Assembly (NCBI GenBank): GCA_003054695.1
Contig: QAZA01000050.1
Coordinates: forward strand, 310,001-374,000
DNA from: Verrucomicrobia bacterium LW23
Lineage (GTDB): Bacteria; Verrucomicrobiota; Verrucomicrobiia; Methylacidiphilales; UBA1321
Reading direction: 5' to 3'
DNA: 64,000 nt
Shown: piece after piece, positions 9,901 through 16,498 of the stretch
Layout: every line of letters begins with the position of its first letter
How positions within the stretch are numbered: position 1 is the stretch's first letter
Notes under the pieces: model-generated
What the model was told of the DNA's origin: nothing
Databases searched by the model: none
The model's input: the letters and a program-made list of their open reading frames with translations, nothing else
Made by a program: the position numbers and the translations under genes

Positions 9901-10454
9901 CACGTGGCCGCCGCAGCAATGTCGTCAGGCGCCAACATCTTGTATTTCAACAGGTTAACCCCTTCCACCGTGGCACTGAATGCCGCAACCAACGCGCCCG
10001 CACGCAGCAGGCTCGGGGGGATGGGGCGCCCGGGCTCCAGCCGGGTGCAGCGCAGGTAGCGCATGCGATAGCGGGGCTCGCGCGTAACGAGGCCGCCGGC
10101 GGCGCCGCTGGGCCAGCGGTCCTCGTCGTACAACCAGGCCTCCAGGCCCAGCGCGGCTGCTTCCTCTACAGAATGGGCAACCGCATCCAGCCACTCAGTG
10201 CCCATGTATTCAGTATCCAAACCGGTTCGGGAATGAATAAAGAAGCCGCCCATCCCCATGCGGGCAAAGGTGTGGATTTGCCGCACGAGTTCATCGCGTT
10301 CGATACGGGAGTTCCACGACCAGAACGGTTTGCCGCGATAAGCCGCGCCCGGCGTCTGAAAAGCATCGGCGGTGGCAGGCAGTGGCGCAGTATGCTTGGC
10401 CGGTGCGGCGGATGCGAGCGGCGTTGCGGGCGAAATGGGCATGACGAGGGACAT
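6939..10454 (-). CDS. Large GH106-like glycoside hydrolase, putative alpha-L-rhamnosidase
   Basis: The 1171-residue protein starts with KPFWSWNSRIERDELVRQIH, then GMGGFFIHSRTGLDTEYMG and LEAWLYDEDRWPSGAAGG, the N-terminal barrel signature of the group that includes GH106 alpha-L-rhamnosidases. GHVLAEDLPGAQ (about residue 355) and ISELYGCTGWQLDFAGHKEL (about 415) carry conserved Glu residues likely in the active site. The last third looks like beta-sandwich accessory domains. I see no signal peptide, so it may be cytoplasmic or exported atypically. ATG at 10454 used; a second ATG lies 12 nt downstream. Substrate is inferred from family resemblance; an unassigned related hydrolase is possible. 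Confidence 0.7.
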   Translation of the reverse strand: MSLVMPISPATPLASAAPAKHTAPLPATADAFQTPGAAYRGKPFWSWNSRIERDELVRQIHTFARMGMGGFFIHSRTGLDTEYMGTEWLDAVAHSVEEAAALGLEAWLYDEDRWPSGAAGGLVTREPRYRMRYLRCTRLEPGRPIPPSLLRAGALVAAFSATVEGVNLLKYKMLAPDDIAAAATCGASVDTEPAHHCLLVFSTEEVPTHDFFNGGAYLNTLDPATVQRFIDVTHERYAQTCGEHFGSVVPGIFTDEPHHGFVMCDTPQGWIYPADSGWAVPWTEGFAEDFRNRFGEDLIPRLPELFLRLGGERFSPVKWRYMEALHARFLECWAAPIQKWCEAHNLRVTGHVLAEDLPGAQSVTCGSVLRYYERMGTPGMDQLNLDNRCFWTAKQVASSVRQMGKSRAISELYGCTGWQLDFAGHKELGDWQAFLGINIRCHHLAWYSMAGEAKRDFPASISFQSAWHPEYRAVEDYFARLHTALQTGRAVCDVLVLHPVESVWAQVHASWAVWIKNQSPDIAPIDDVFVMLCQWLLGAQIDYDYGDEDQLARLGSILPGNGDEPPVLCLGQGRYRAVVVAGVETIRSSTLELLQRFQASGGTLVFAGKPPEYTDAVRSDAPRRLAQSASSVRVPLERNALTTALRRAAPPVVTLSAGAESTDLTRPVLLTVREETAAAPGEWGAWMAGLCNTDPARSVDLLEVTLAPRPPRAWEAAAIRPTSAMFCVEEWDCRTGSRKSLPSSALQCDAKDGLASAVTWRTSLHGLGERLFRVALLREARAVAEDAGAANAPAVALERNAVAGPWRYSLDEPNVLVIDQFEWLSRQQGAASSDSPPEWRPAADILAIDDSVRTALRLPRRTGAMMQPWARRKAAAEAHSGPDHNLQVGKPVTVTQVFLRAAFTVRDLKHWASAPPALAMEQPHRWAISLNGTRVSGGCACREWFVDPCIRIVPLPAEAIRDGENVLEFCATFDAELDLEAIYLLGSFGVYGLRGEDNAQQDASSISASRCQPPRLWLGVLPAALHVGDVTLQGLPFYTGRIRYEIPLAAGVLSGAEACQLRVPAFGGAVVCVEEADGRRQVLPFPPHTAGIRRPSGVGASVVVEVVLTRRNLFGPLHLVPREQTHIGPASFRSALAPFDIGTADEPRYSLHPQLFPSGLLAAPEICIVEG

Positions 10455-10684
10455 GACGGAGTTGATGCCAAGAATATCGTCAATCGCAATAGCATGCCCT
10501 CTGCCTGATGACCAGCGAAATATCTAACGATTGATGCATGACAGCAAAGCGGAATGGAAACGAAATGGGCTCTTAACCAGATACCGTCGACATGCGAACT
10601 CGAACCGACCGAATTGTGCAGATTTGTTGTGGCAACGAGTCTAAAGCCCGACTGGCCTTCCTCTTCCTCCCCACCCAAACAAAA

Positions 10685-10744
10685 AGCCCCAGCCCCGGGC
10701 TGTATCCCGCTTTCACGCAAGGGGATACAGTCCGGACCGGGGCT
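10685..10744 (-). terminator. Intrinsic terminator of the FKBP gene
   Basis: Long inverted repeat: AGCCCC pairs with GGGGCT at the ends, and CTGTATCCC pairs with GGGATACAG inside. On the minus strand the structure is followed by TTTTTGTTT. It begins about 24 nt after the stop of the FKBP gene (10768-11286). Confidence 0.85.
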
Positions 10745-10767
10745 GTGCGCTCGGGCAGACGTCCCGC

Positions 10768-11286
10768 CTACTTCATGGTCTCGCCTTCGGCGGAGATCAG
10801 CTCAATCTCAAAGAGGAGCGTGGCGTTGGGGGGGATGGAACCGCTGCCATCGCTGCCGTAGCCCAGGCGCGGGGGGATGATGAGCTTGCGTTTACCGCCG
10901 GGCTTCATGGTGCTGACGCCCTCGCTCCAGCCCACAATTTGCTGGGAGACGCGATGAAAATAAGTGTAGGGCTTGCCACGGGCCAGAGAGCTGTCGAACA
11001 TTTGGCCGTTGGTAAGCCAGCCGGTGTAGTGCACGGTTACGGTCTGGCCCTTGAGGGGGGGATTTCCCTTGCCTTCCACCACGTCGACGTACTGCAGGCC
11101 GCTACTGGTCTTTACCAGCTTTTCCTTCTCCCGGGGCGTAAGGAAGCCCTCCGGCAGTGTTTGGGCCGAAGCAGTGACAGTTGCGATGAAAAAAGACGCG
11201 AAGGTCATCAGGCACGCGGCGAGCACGGCAACCAGGGCCGGGCCTCGCCCCCGCGCCGCTTGTAACAGCGGTAGGCGCAAAATCAT
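10768..11286 (-). CDS. FKBP-type peptidyl-prolyl cis-trans isomerase, exported
   Basis: Residues about 1-43 form a signal peptide: a basic start, a hydrophobic stretch LVAVLAACLMTFASFFIA and an ASAQ cleavage region. The rest is one FKBP domain with the standard landmarks VTVHYTGWL, MFDSSLARGKPY, IVGWSEGVSTMKPGGKRKL and IPPRLGYG followed by IPPNATLLFEIELIS. These are the aromatic pocket residues of active isomerases. At 172 residues it is the size of single-domain periplasmic FKBPs, with a short N-terminal helix region rather than the dimerisation domain of FkpA. It probably assists folding of exported proteins. Monocistronic, with its own terminator. Confidence 0.93.
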   Translation of the reverse strand: MILRLPLLQAARGRGPALVAVLAACLMTFASFFIATVTASAQTLPEGFLTPREKEKLVKTSSGLQYVDVVEGKGNPPLKGQTVTVHYTGWLTNGQMFDSSLARGKPYTYFHRVSQQIVGWSEGVSTMKPGGKRKLIIPPRLGYGSDGSGSIPPNATLLFEIELISAEGETMK

Positions 11287-11346
11287 AGATGCAGGAGCCT
11301 AGCCCGGAATCGGCGAACGTCCACCGCAATATGCAGAAATTTTGGA

Positions 11347-11369
11347 CGGGGCTGAGATATGCAGCCCCG
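11347..11369. other. Perfect 8-bp hairpin between fkp-like gene and HTH gene
   Basis: CGGGGCTG and CAGCCCCG flank a 7-nt loop AGATATG. No T-run follows on either strand, so it is not a classical terminator. It sits 60 bp upstream of the FKBP start and could be an operator for either divergent gene. Function unknown. Confidence 0.4.
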
Positions 11370-11481
11370 TGCGGACCGGATCGCCGGGCGACACCGGACG
11401 CAGGATTGGTCGCGAAAGCGCGGTGACACTAAACAATTGCCTTGCCCTCGGATTTCAAGTGTATTTAACGTACTCGCATGC

Positions 11482-11487
11482 TATAAT
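11482..11487 (+). promoter_or_regulatory. Perfect -10 box TATAAT for the HTH gene
   Basis: TATAAT ends 7 nt before the GTG start at 11495, leaving no room for a ribosome-binding site. This implies transcription starts at or next to the start codon (leaderless mRNA). No clear -35 box is seen at 17 bp. Confidence 0.55.
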
Positions 11488-11494
11488 TCTACGC

Positions 11495-12067
11495 GTGAAG
11501 ACACTTTCGCTCGATCTGCGCCAACGCATAGTCGCTTGTTGTGACGAAGGAACCGCCACACAGCGGGAGATAGCCGAACGTTTCTGTGTTTCGCTGCCCA
11601 TGGTAAAGAAGCTATTGGCGCAGCGTCGAAAGCGAGGGGATATCGCGCCGATTCAGCGGCGACAAAGCCGGCAGTCGATGTTTACGGAGGAGGTGCGCGT
11701 GCGGTTGCGGGAGTTTCTGGCCGCCGATCCCTCGATGACGCTGGCGGAGCTGCGCGCGGCACTGGGGATGTCGTGCTCTCTGCCGGCGCTGCACTATGTG
11801 CTTAAGGAGATGGACCTGACATTTCGCGGCAGCTCTGCCCGGCGGCGCGCACGCGTAGCACCCGCCGCGGAGGCGGAGCGCGTGGAGCTTGCGGCGAGTG
11901 CGCGAGGGGACGAGACGCTGGCGGACACGAATGTTGCCGTCGCGACGTCGCCGCCCAAAGCGAAGGCATCCAAGGTGTCCAAAGCTTCTAAGGCACCCTC
12001 GCCCGGCGCCAGCGCCCCGGTCTCTGCCCCGGGCAGCAGGCGAAAGGGCGGCGGAAAGCGGGTGTAG
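11495..12067 (+). CDS. IS630-type helix-turn-helix protein without a transposase domain
   Basis: Residues 1-115 match the N-terminal DNA-binding half of IS630-family transposases: LSLDLRQRIVACCDEG then REIAERFCVSLPMVKKLL (first HTH), a basic linker RRKRGDIAPIQRRQ, and MTLAELRAALGMSCSLPALH (second HTH). Instead of the DDE catalytic domain, the protein continues with a Lys/Ala/Pro/Ser-rich low-complexity tail (residues 120-190) ending in RRKGGGKRV. It is thus a stand-alone DNA-binding protein of 190 residues, possibly domesticated from a transposon. GTG start at 11495 chosen since no ATG precedes the conserved region and a TATAAT lies just upstream. No terminal repeats of an IS were found around it. 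Confidence 0.75.
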   Translation: MKTLSLDLRQRIVACCDEGTATQREIAERFCVSLPMVKKLLAQRRKRGDIAPIQRRQSRQSMFTEEVRVRLREFLAADPSMTLAELRAALGMSCSLPALHYVLKEMDLTFRGSSARRRARVAPAAEAERVELAASARGDETLADTNVAVATSPPKAKASKVSKASKAPSPGASAPVSAPGSRRKGGGKRV

Positions 12068-12225
12068 CTACGGCGCTTGCCGCGGTTTGCCAAGGTTGCA
12101 GCGCGCGCGGAGGCAGGGACGTGCCAAGCGCAGGTGTCATCCCCATCCCCACAAAGGTTACACAATTTGTGCTGGCATTTCTTGCGTGGGCCGACTAGAT
12201 TGCGTGCACAAACTTTTTTAGCACT

Positions 12226-12432
12226 ATGACATTCACTCCCCCCTTCTCCGCCGGGCCGCAGTTTGCAGGTGCCAATGACTCCGCTTCGCAAAGCGGAGCC
12301 GCCGGCACTAAAACCACCACTATTTTGCTGCTTTCCGGCGTCGTCTGGTTTGTGGCGCACGTGGTGGTGGAGCTCGTGGCCCATATCCTCATCGGGCTGC
12401 CCGTGTTTGGGATGGCGGCGCCGGTTATCTGA
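12226..12432 (+). CDS. Small single-span membrane protein
   Basis: A 68-residue product with a Ser/Ala/Gly-rich N-terminal half and one strong hydrophobic segment, ILLLSGVVWFVAHVVVELVA, near residues 33-52, rich in His and Val. I do not recognise a family. There is no clear Shine-Dalgarno sequence. A TAGATTGCGTG element 20-30 nt upstream recurs upstream of the next gene, which supports it being expressed. The gene lies between a regulator-like gene and a transporter, all on the plus strand. Confidence 0.5.
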   Translation: MTFTPPFSAGPQFAGANDSASQSGAAGTKTTTILLLSGVVWFVAHVVVELVAHILIGLPVFGMAAPVI

Positions 12433-12522
12433 GCGGCCGGCGTGCGGGGACGGCCGGAGATGCTTTTCCCCATGGACGCAACGCGCCGGCGCGGCTAGAT
12501 TGCGTGGGCCGCACAGCCCTGC

Positions 12523-13428
12523 ATGATCGCCGCACTCTTTACTCCTCTGCTCTTCTCGCTGTCCGTTATTTTTGCGGGGCGATCGGCAAAGCAAGTGGGG
12601 CCATTGCCGGCCAATCTGGGTCGGCTGCTGGTGGCCACTTGCCTGCTGGGAATCTGGGCGCACTATTTTGGCAGCGGGTGGACGAGCTCGGTATTTGGCT
12701 GGTTTTTCCTCAGCGGATGCATCGGCTTTGGCATTGGCGATGTCGCTCTCTTTCTGGCCATCACTCGCATTGGGCCGCGCCTTACCATTTTGATAAGCCA
12801 GTGTCTGGCGGCTCCGTTCGCCGCGCTTATCGAGTGGGGCTGGCTGGGCACGCAGCTATCCTTGGCACAACTCGGCGCCGGCGCTCTGGTACTGGCCGGG
12901 GTGGCAGTGGCGGTTACTTGCCGGCACGGCATGGCGGTGGAGGGCCGCGGCGGCAGCTTGGCGGCGGGCATTGCCTACGGAGTGCTGGCCGCACTGGGGC
13001 AGGCAGGCGGCGCTGTCATCACCCGCTACGCGTTTGGGCTAACGCATGGCTCCGGAGAGTGGATTGACGGCGGGTCGTCCGCGTTTCAGCGCATTTTGGG
13101 CGGCTTGCTGGTATCCGCCGTGTTTTTGCTGGCGGCGCGCCGGTGGTTTCCCACGGATACAGGGGTGAAGCCCCCCGTGTCTCGCCTTACCGCCACCAAG
13201 TGGATCTTCCTCAACGCGCTGGCCGGCCCGGCGCTGGGCGTGGCCTGCTACCAGTGGGCGCTGAGGGAGGAGGCAAGCGGCGTGGTGATGGCCATTGCCG
13301 CCACCTCACCCGTCGTCATCATCCCCCTGGCCTGGCTTATGGACGGCGACCGCCCAACCGCGCGCTCCGTAGCCGGCGGCCTGGTGGCGGTTGCCGGGGT
13401 TATCCTGCTTATTTTTGTGACGTTTTAG
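12523..13428 (+). CDS. EamA/DMT-family transporter
   Basis: At 301 residues with about ten hydrophobic segments arranged as two similar halves, this fits the drug/metabolite transporter (EamA) fold. Visible pieces include GCIGFGIGDVALFLAITRIG in the first half and PALGVACYQWALREEASGVV, then AIAATSPVVIIPLAWLMDG in the second, the repeat-end signature of EamA domains. It acts in the inner membrane; substrate cannot be told. ATG at 12523 used. TAGATT about 27 nt upstream may be its -10 box. It is followed by a large gene-free repeat island. Confidence 0.88.
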   Translation: MIAALFTPLLFSLSVIFAGRSAKQVGPLPANLGRLLVATCLLGIWAHYFGSGWTSSVFGWFFLSGCIGFGIGDVALFLAITRIGPRLTILISQCLAAPFAALIEWGWLGTQLSLAQLGAGALVLAGVAVAVTCRHGMAVEGRGGSLAAGIAYGVLAALGQAGGAVITRYAFGLTHGSGEWIDGGSSAFQRILGGLLVSAVFLLAARRWFPTDTGVKPPVSRLTATKWIFLNALAGPALGVACYQWALREEASGVVMAIAATSPVVIIPLAWLMDGDRPTARSVAGGLVAVAGVILLIFVTF

Positions 13429-13544
13429 TGCTGTCTCATTGATGTAATTTAACATTTATATAGCTAAATTCTCCCCCAATTATATCTCTGACACAGCACT
13501 AGTCTCCTAAGTCAGAAATACGTACCATTAGCTTGCTACCCCCT

Positions 13545-13670
13545 CCGTTCCGCCCCTTTGTGTCTTCGTGTCTTTGTAGTTAAATAATCCCCATTCCCAT
13601 TTTCACAGAGAAGCAGAGAGGAGGGGGAACATTAACCACAAAGACACGAAGACACAAAGGGGCGGAACGG
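13545..13670. repeat. 39-bp inverted repeat pair (CACAAAGACACGAAGACAC type)
   Basis: Arms at 13545-13583 and 13632-13670 are reverse complements with one mismatch in 39 bp, separated by 48 bp. The arm contains AAAGACACGAAGACACAAAG, a motif of a type that recurs between genes in several environmental bacterial genomes. A related tract, TACTCCGTGTCCTCCGTGGT, occurs at about 14176-14195. Confidence 0.85.
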
Positions 13671-13706
13671 AACTTATGATATTTACTTCTGACTCACGAC
13701 ACCAGT

Positions 13707-13723
13707 ATCACTGTATCAGTGAT
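13707..13723. repeat. Perfect small hairpin inside a divergent direct repeat
   Basis: ATCACTG-TAT-CAGTGAT is a perfect 7-3-7 hairpin. It opens the first copy of a roughly 70-bp imperfect direct repeat (13711 to about 13784); the second copy starts at 14053 with the same CTGTATCAGTGAT. Confidence 0.7.
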
Positions 13724-13814
13724 TCTTCGTCTAATTAAGTCCATGTTTTTTTAGAGAAGGGACGGCGTCAATAGTTATATAAACGGGCAAAGTAGCCTGC
13801 CTGGCACTATCCCT

Positions 13815-13945
13815 CGTTGCGTACGTTGCGAATCCGCCCGTTGCGTAAGAGTCTGCTCCACACATCGCTTCAACTGTTCGCATGGCAATACGATACCGGA
13901 TTTTCACGCAACGGTCGCAACGGCGGATACGCAACATACGCAACG
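13815..13945. repeat. Inverted repeat with GTTGCGT-rich arms
   Basis: Left arm 13815-13846 and right arm 13906-13945 are reverse complements, except for an 8-base stretch extra in the right arm. The arms are built from repeated TTGCG/CGCAA units, so each arm is also internally repetitive. Confidence 0.75.
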
Positions 13946-14229
13946 GCAGAATGTTAGAGCAGGCATCAGTTGAACTCCGAAGCCTCATAAGAGAGCCGTG
14001 TCTGTCGCGTGGGGACTGTATACATCCGTAATTAGACCGCTCCAGCCTCCTCCTGTATCAGTGATCCTACGTGTAACTGAATGCCTGGATTTTTAGATGA
14101 AATGCGACATCATTAATTATAGTACTCTTTATAACTAAGGACACTAGACTATAGTGGAGAACATTCCCTTCCATGTACTCCGTGTCCTCCGTGGTAAATA
14201 TCTCCCCTTTAGAGCATTTTCCAGATAGC

Positions 14230-14651
14230 TTGTCGCGAATTTGCCAGGCTCCGAGAACGGCGGAGCCGTGACGTTCGCAAAAGGGCGTTGCCCCAGGCAT
14301 ATCGCTCTTAGAACGGCGGAGCCGTTCCATACCCTAGCCCGGGGTTGCCCGGAGCATTCTGATGCAAGGACTACCCCGGGAAAGTTCGCCTCAGGAACCC
14401 TACGCGAAGCGTTCTTATGTCGATCCACTTGCGCTCGTTTACTGCATATGCGAGGCATTCTCTGTGGCTCTGAACATGGCCCGCGCGAGGAACGAGCGCG
14501 AACGGTCCAACGGGAGAACGCTTCGCGTAGGGTTCCTGATTCCAGCCTACCCGGAGTAGTCCTCGCATCAGAATTCAGAATGCTCCGGGCAACCCCGGGC
14601 TAAGGTATGGAATGGCTCCGCCGTTCTCGGAGCTTGGAAAACTCGCGACAA
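14230..14651. repeat. 422-bp long imperfect palindrome
   Basis: Left arm 14230-14415 and right arm 14515-14651 are reverse complements over about 130 bp. The left arm carries an extra stretch of about 56 bp flanked by two copies of GAACGGCGGAGCCGT. Pairing continues inward through GCGCTCGTT (about 14432) and AACGAGCGC (about 14491). No coding sequence is convincing inside it. It could be a non-autonomous mobile element or a large REP-like structure; no target duplication was identified. Confidence 0.8.
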
Positions 14652-14890
14652 CCCATTCAGCCGCTCGTACGCATCGAGGCGGGGGGGTGCCAGGCAGGCT
14701 GCTTTACCCGTTGGTGTCAACACCTGTACCTGTACGTAACCTTCGCCGGTGGTTCCCGCTCGCGGACCCGCTCCGCCACCGGCTCATCCGCGGTCGCGCT
14801 TCCGTCGACCCGGAGCACTTGCTATGTCTATACCCGAGTTGAAACTGCTTGTTAAAGCTGATCCTCGAGTCAGTGCAAGGCCGCTACCCA

Positions 14891-16345
14891 CTACGGAAGC
14901 CCGCACGGCAGGCTTCCCTCCGTTACAATTACGCGGCGAATCAGCAAGGGATCGTTACTCTCCGGCGGCTTGAGGCCGAACGCGGGGTAGAAGCGCAGGG
15001 TGACGGGCTCCGGCGTTTCGGCGGCGCCGTCCGCCGACGTCGCGGGCCCGTCGATGGTGATGCCCGAGGTTACCAGCCATACCCAGCCACCCTTGCCGCT
15101 GTTCACATCCCCAAACGCAAAGGTGCGCCGCTTGCCCCCGGACTGGCATACCACCGTTGCAAAAGCCCTTGGCTGCGAGGAAGATGCGCGGATAAGGGAG
15201 GCCACGGAAATCGTTTTGCCGGCCAGGCGCTGCAGCTCCTCTCTCGTCAGCACCTTTTCAAAAATCGCCGCCTGCTTGCCGTTGGGCCGAATCGCCAACG
15301 CCGGCTGCCCGTCCGCATCCACCCTCTCCACCGTGGCGCCCTCGGAGGCGCGCCAGCCCTCGGGCTCGTTGCCGGGGCCCTGGGCAAAATCGCCGTTGGC
15401 AATAAGGTTCTCGCCGGGAGTCTCCGCCCACGTCAGCCGCGGCGAAGGGGAAGGCGCGGCGGCAGGGACAGAGACAGGGGCCTCGCTCTTATCGGTGGCC
15501 CGCCAGGAGGCCAGCAGCGCATCGGCAATCAGCCGCGCCCCGGCGTTGGCGTCGGCGGTGCGGTCGGACGGGTGGATGTCATCGCGATACAGGTCGGCCC
15601 GCTTCCCGGCTTCCACAAACAACCTGTAAGTATCGATGAGCTCCACCGCAGGCTGCAGCGTTGCCACGTCCACCATTGCGTCGTACACCAGCCGGAACCT
15701 ATCCGAGCCGCGCCATGGGTTCTGGGTCACCATAACCTGGGGCACACCGGGCCACTGCAGCGACGTGTTCCCGATGGCGGCAAAAAACAGCCCTCGCGCG
15801 GTGGAGCCATCCTCCGGGAACGCGCGGGAGTGGTTGAGCATGTTGTGGCCCTGATGCAGGATCGCACAGTCGGGCCGCGGTATCCCCTCCAGCGCCTTCG
15901 CTCGGCGCGCCTCCGCAAACATGTCGCCCGCTACGCCGCCGGGCAGCGAGGCGAGGTACACGCGCAATGTCGCCGTCGCGCTCCCCGAGGCCTCGCGCAC
16001 CACAACGGGTGCTGCATAATCCTTTGGGCCCGAGGGCTTTGAGACTTCCCACTCCGCCCATCGGTACAGCACCACCTTACAGTTGGCGTCATCCCCAATC
16101 GCCCGCGCCAACAGGTAGTACGGCCCATGCTCCGAGTAAGACGTGCTGTCACCATTAATGAAAAGCACCGCCTCCCCGCCCTCGCGCAACTTCTGGCGCA
16201 GCGGCCCAAAGGCACTGCCGGGCGCAGAAACTGCCGGGACCGGCACAGGTGCGGGCGGAGAATCCGGCGCGCCGTGGGAGGAAGGTGCCAGCATGAGTGA
16301 AAAGAGAGATGCGGCGACGACCGAAAAGAGAGCAAGCGGCTTCAT
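14891..16345 (-). CDS. Secreted SGNH/GDSL-type hydrolase with C-terminal binding-like domain
   Basis: This 484-residue protein begins with a signal peptide (MKPLALFSVVAASLFSLMLA, cleavage near SHG-A). The SGNH fold is shown by LFINGDSTSYSEHGP (nucleophile Ser in the GDS motif, about residue 66), NMLNHSR in the region of block III and YRDDIHPSDRT (catalytic Asp-His, about 255). After a Pro/Ser linker, residues about 310-484 starting ENLIANGDFAQGP look like a jelly-roll carbohydrate-binding module. It probably removes acyl groups from extracellular polysaccharide. It is divergent from the GH39-like gene with 153 bp between them. TAG stop at 14891; the right edge of the repeat island lies just beyond. 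Confidence 0.85.
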   Translation of the reverse strand: MKPLALFSVVAASLFSLMLAPSSHGAPDSPPAPVPVPAVSAPGSAFGPLRQKLREGGEAVLFINGDSTSYSEHGPYYLLARAIGDDANCKVVLYRWAEWEVSKPSGPKDYAAPVVVREASGSATATLRVYLASLPGGVAGDMFAEARRAKALEGIPRPDCAILHQGHNMLNHSRAFPEDGSTARGLFFAAIGNTSLQWPGVPQVMVTQNPWRGSDRFRLVYDAMVDVATLQPAVELIDTYRLFVEAGKRADLYRDDIHPSDRTADANAGARLIADALLASWRATDKSEAPVSVPAAAPSPSPRLTWAETPGENLIANGDFAQGPGNEPEGWRASEGATVERVDADGQPALAIRPNGKQAAIFEKVLTREELQRLAGKTISVASLIRASSSQPRAFATVVCQSGGKRRTFAFGDVNSGKGGWVWLVTSGITIDGPATSADGAAETPEPVTLRFYPAFGLKPPESNDPLLIRRVIVTEGSLPCGLP

Positions 16346-16417
16346 TCAATATGTCCTGGATAAGAGTGTGCGGACCGAAAACGCGAACGAAATTATCAGC
16401 ATGAACGCACATCTACT

Positions 16418-16442
16418 TTGACAAGTTCAGCGAAATCTGTCA
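16418..16442 (+). promoter_or_regulatory. TTGACA -35 box within a TGACA-N14-TGTCA motif
   Basis: TTGACA at 16418 could be a -35 box for the GH39-like gene. TGACA and TGTCA form an inverted pair with a 14-bp spacer. The identical arrangement occurs at 21174-21197 before pseudopilin cassette 1, so it may be a shared operator. Confidence 0.45.
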
Positions 16443-16498
16443 TTTCTTTTTTAGTAACAGTTGATTGATTTTTTGGAAGCATCGCACCCGATCCCTCT

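Noticed and set aside
9372-10508. 378-residue plus-strand frame opposite the GH106-like gene
   Set aside because: No motif, no start signal; the minus-strand protein has family signatures throughout this stretch.
13731-14330. Two small minus-strand frames (85 and 87 residues) in the repeat island
   Set aside because: They are translations of the inverted and direct repeats (for example FTTEDTEYMEGN from the ACACGGAG tract), not genes.
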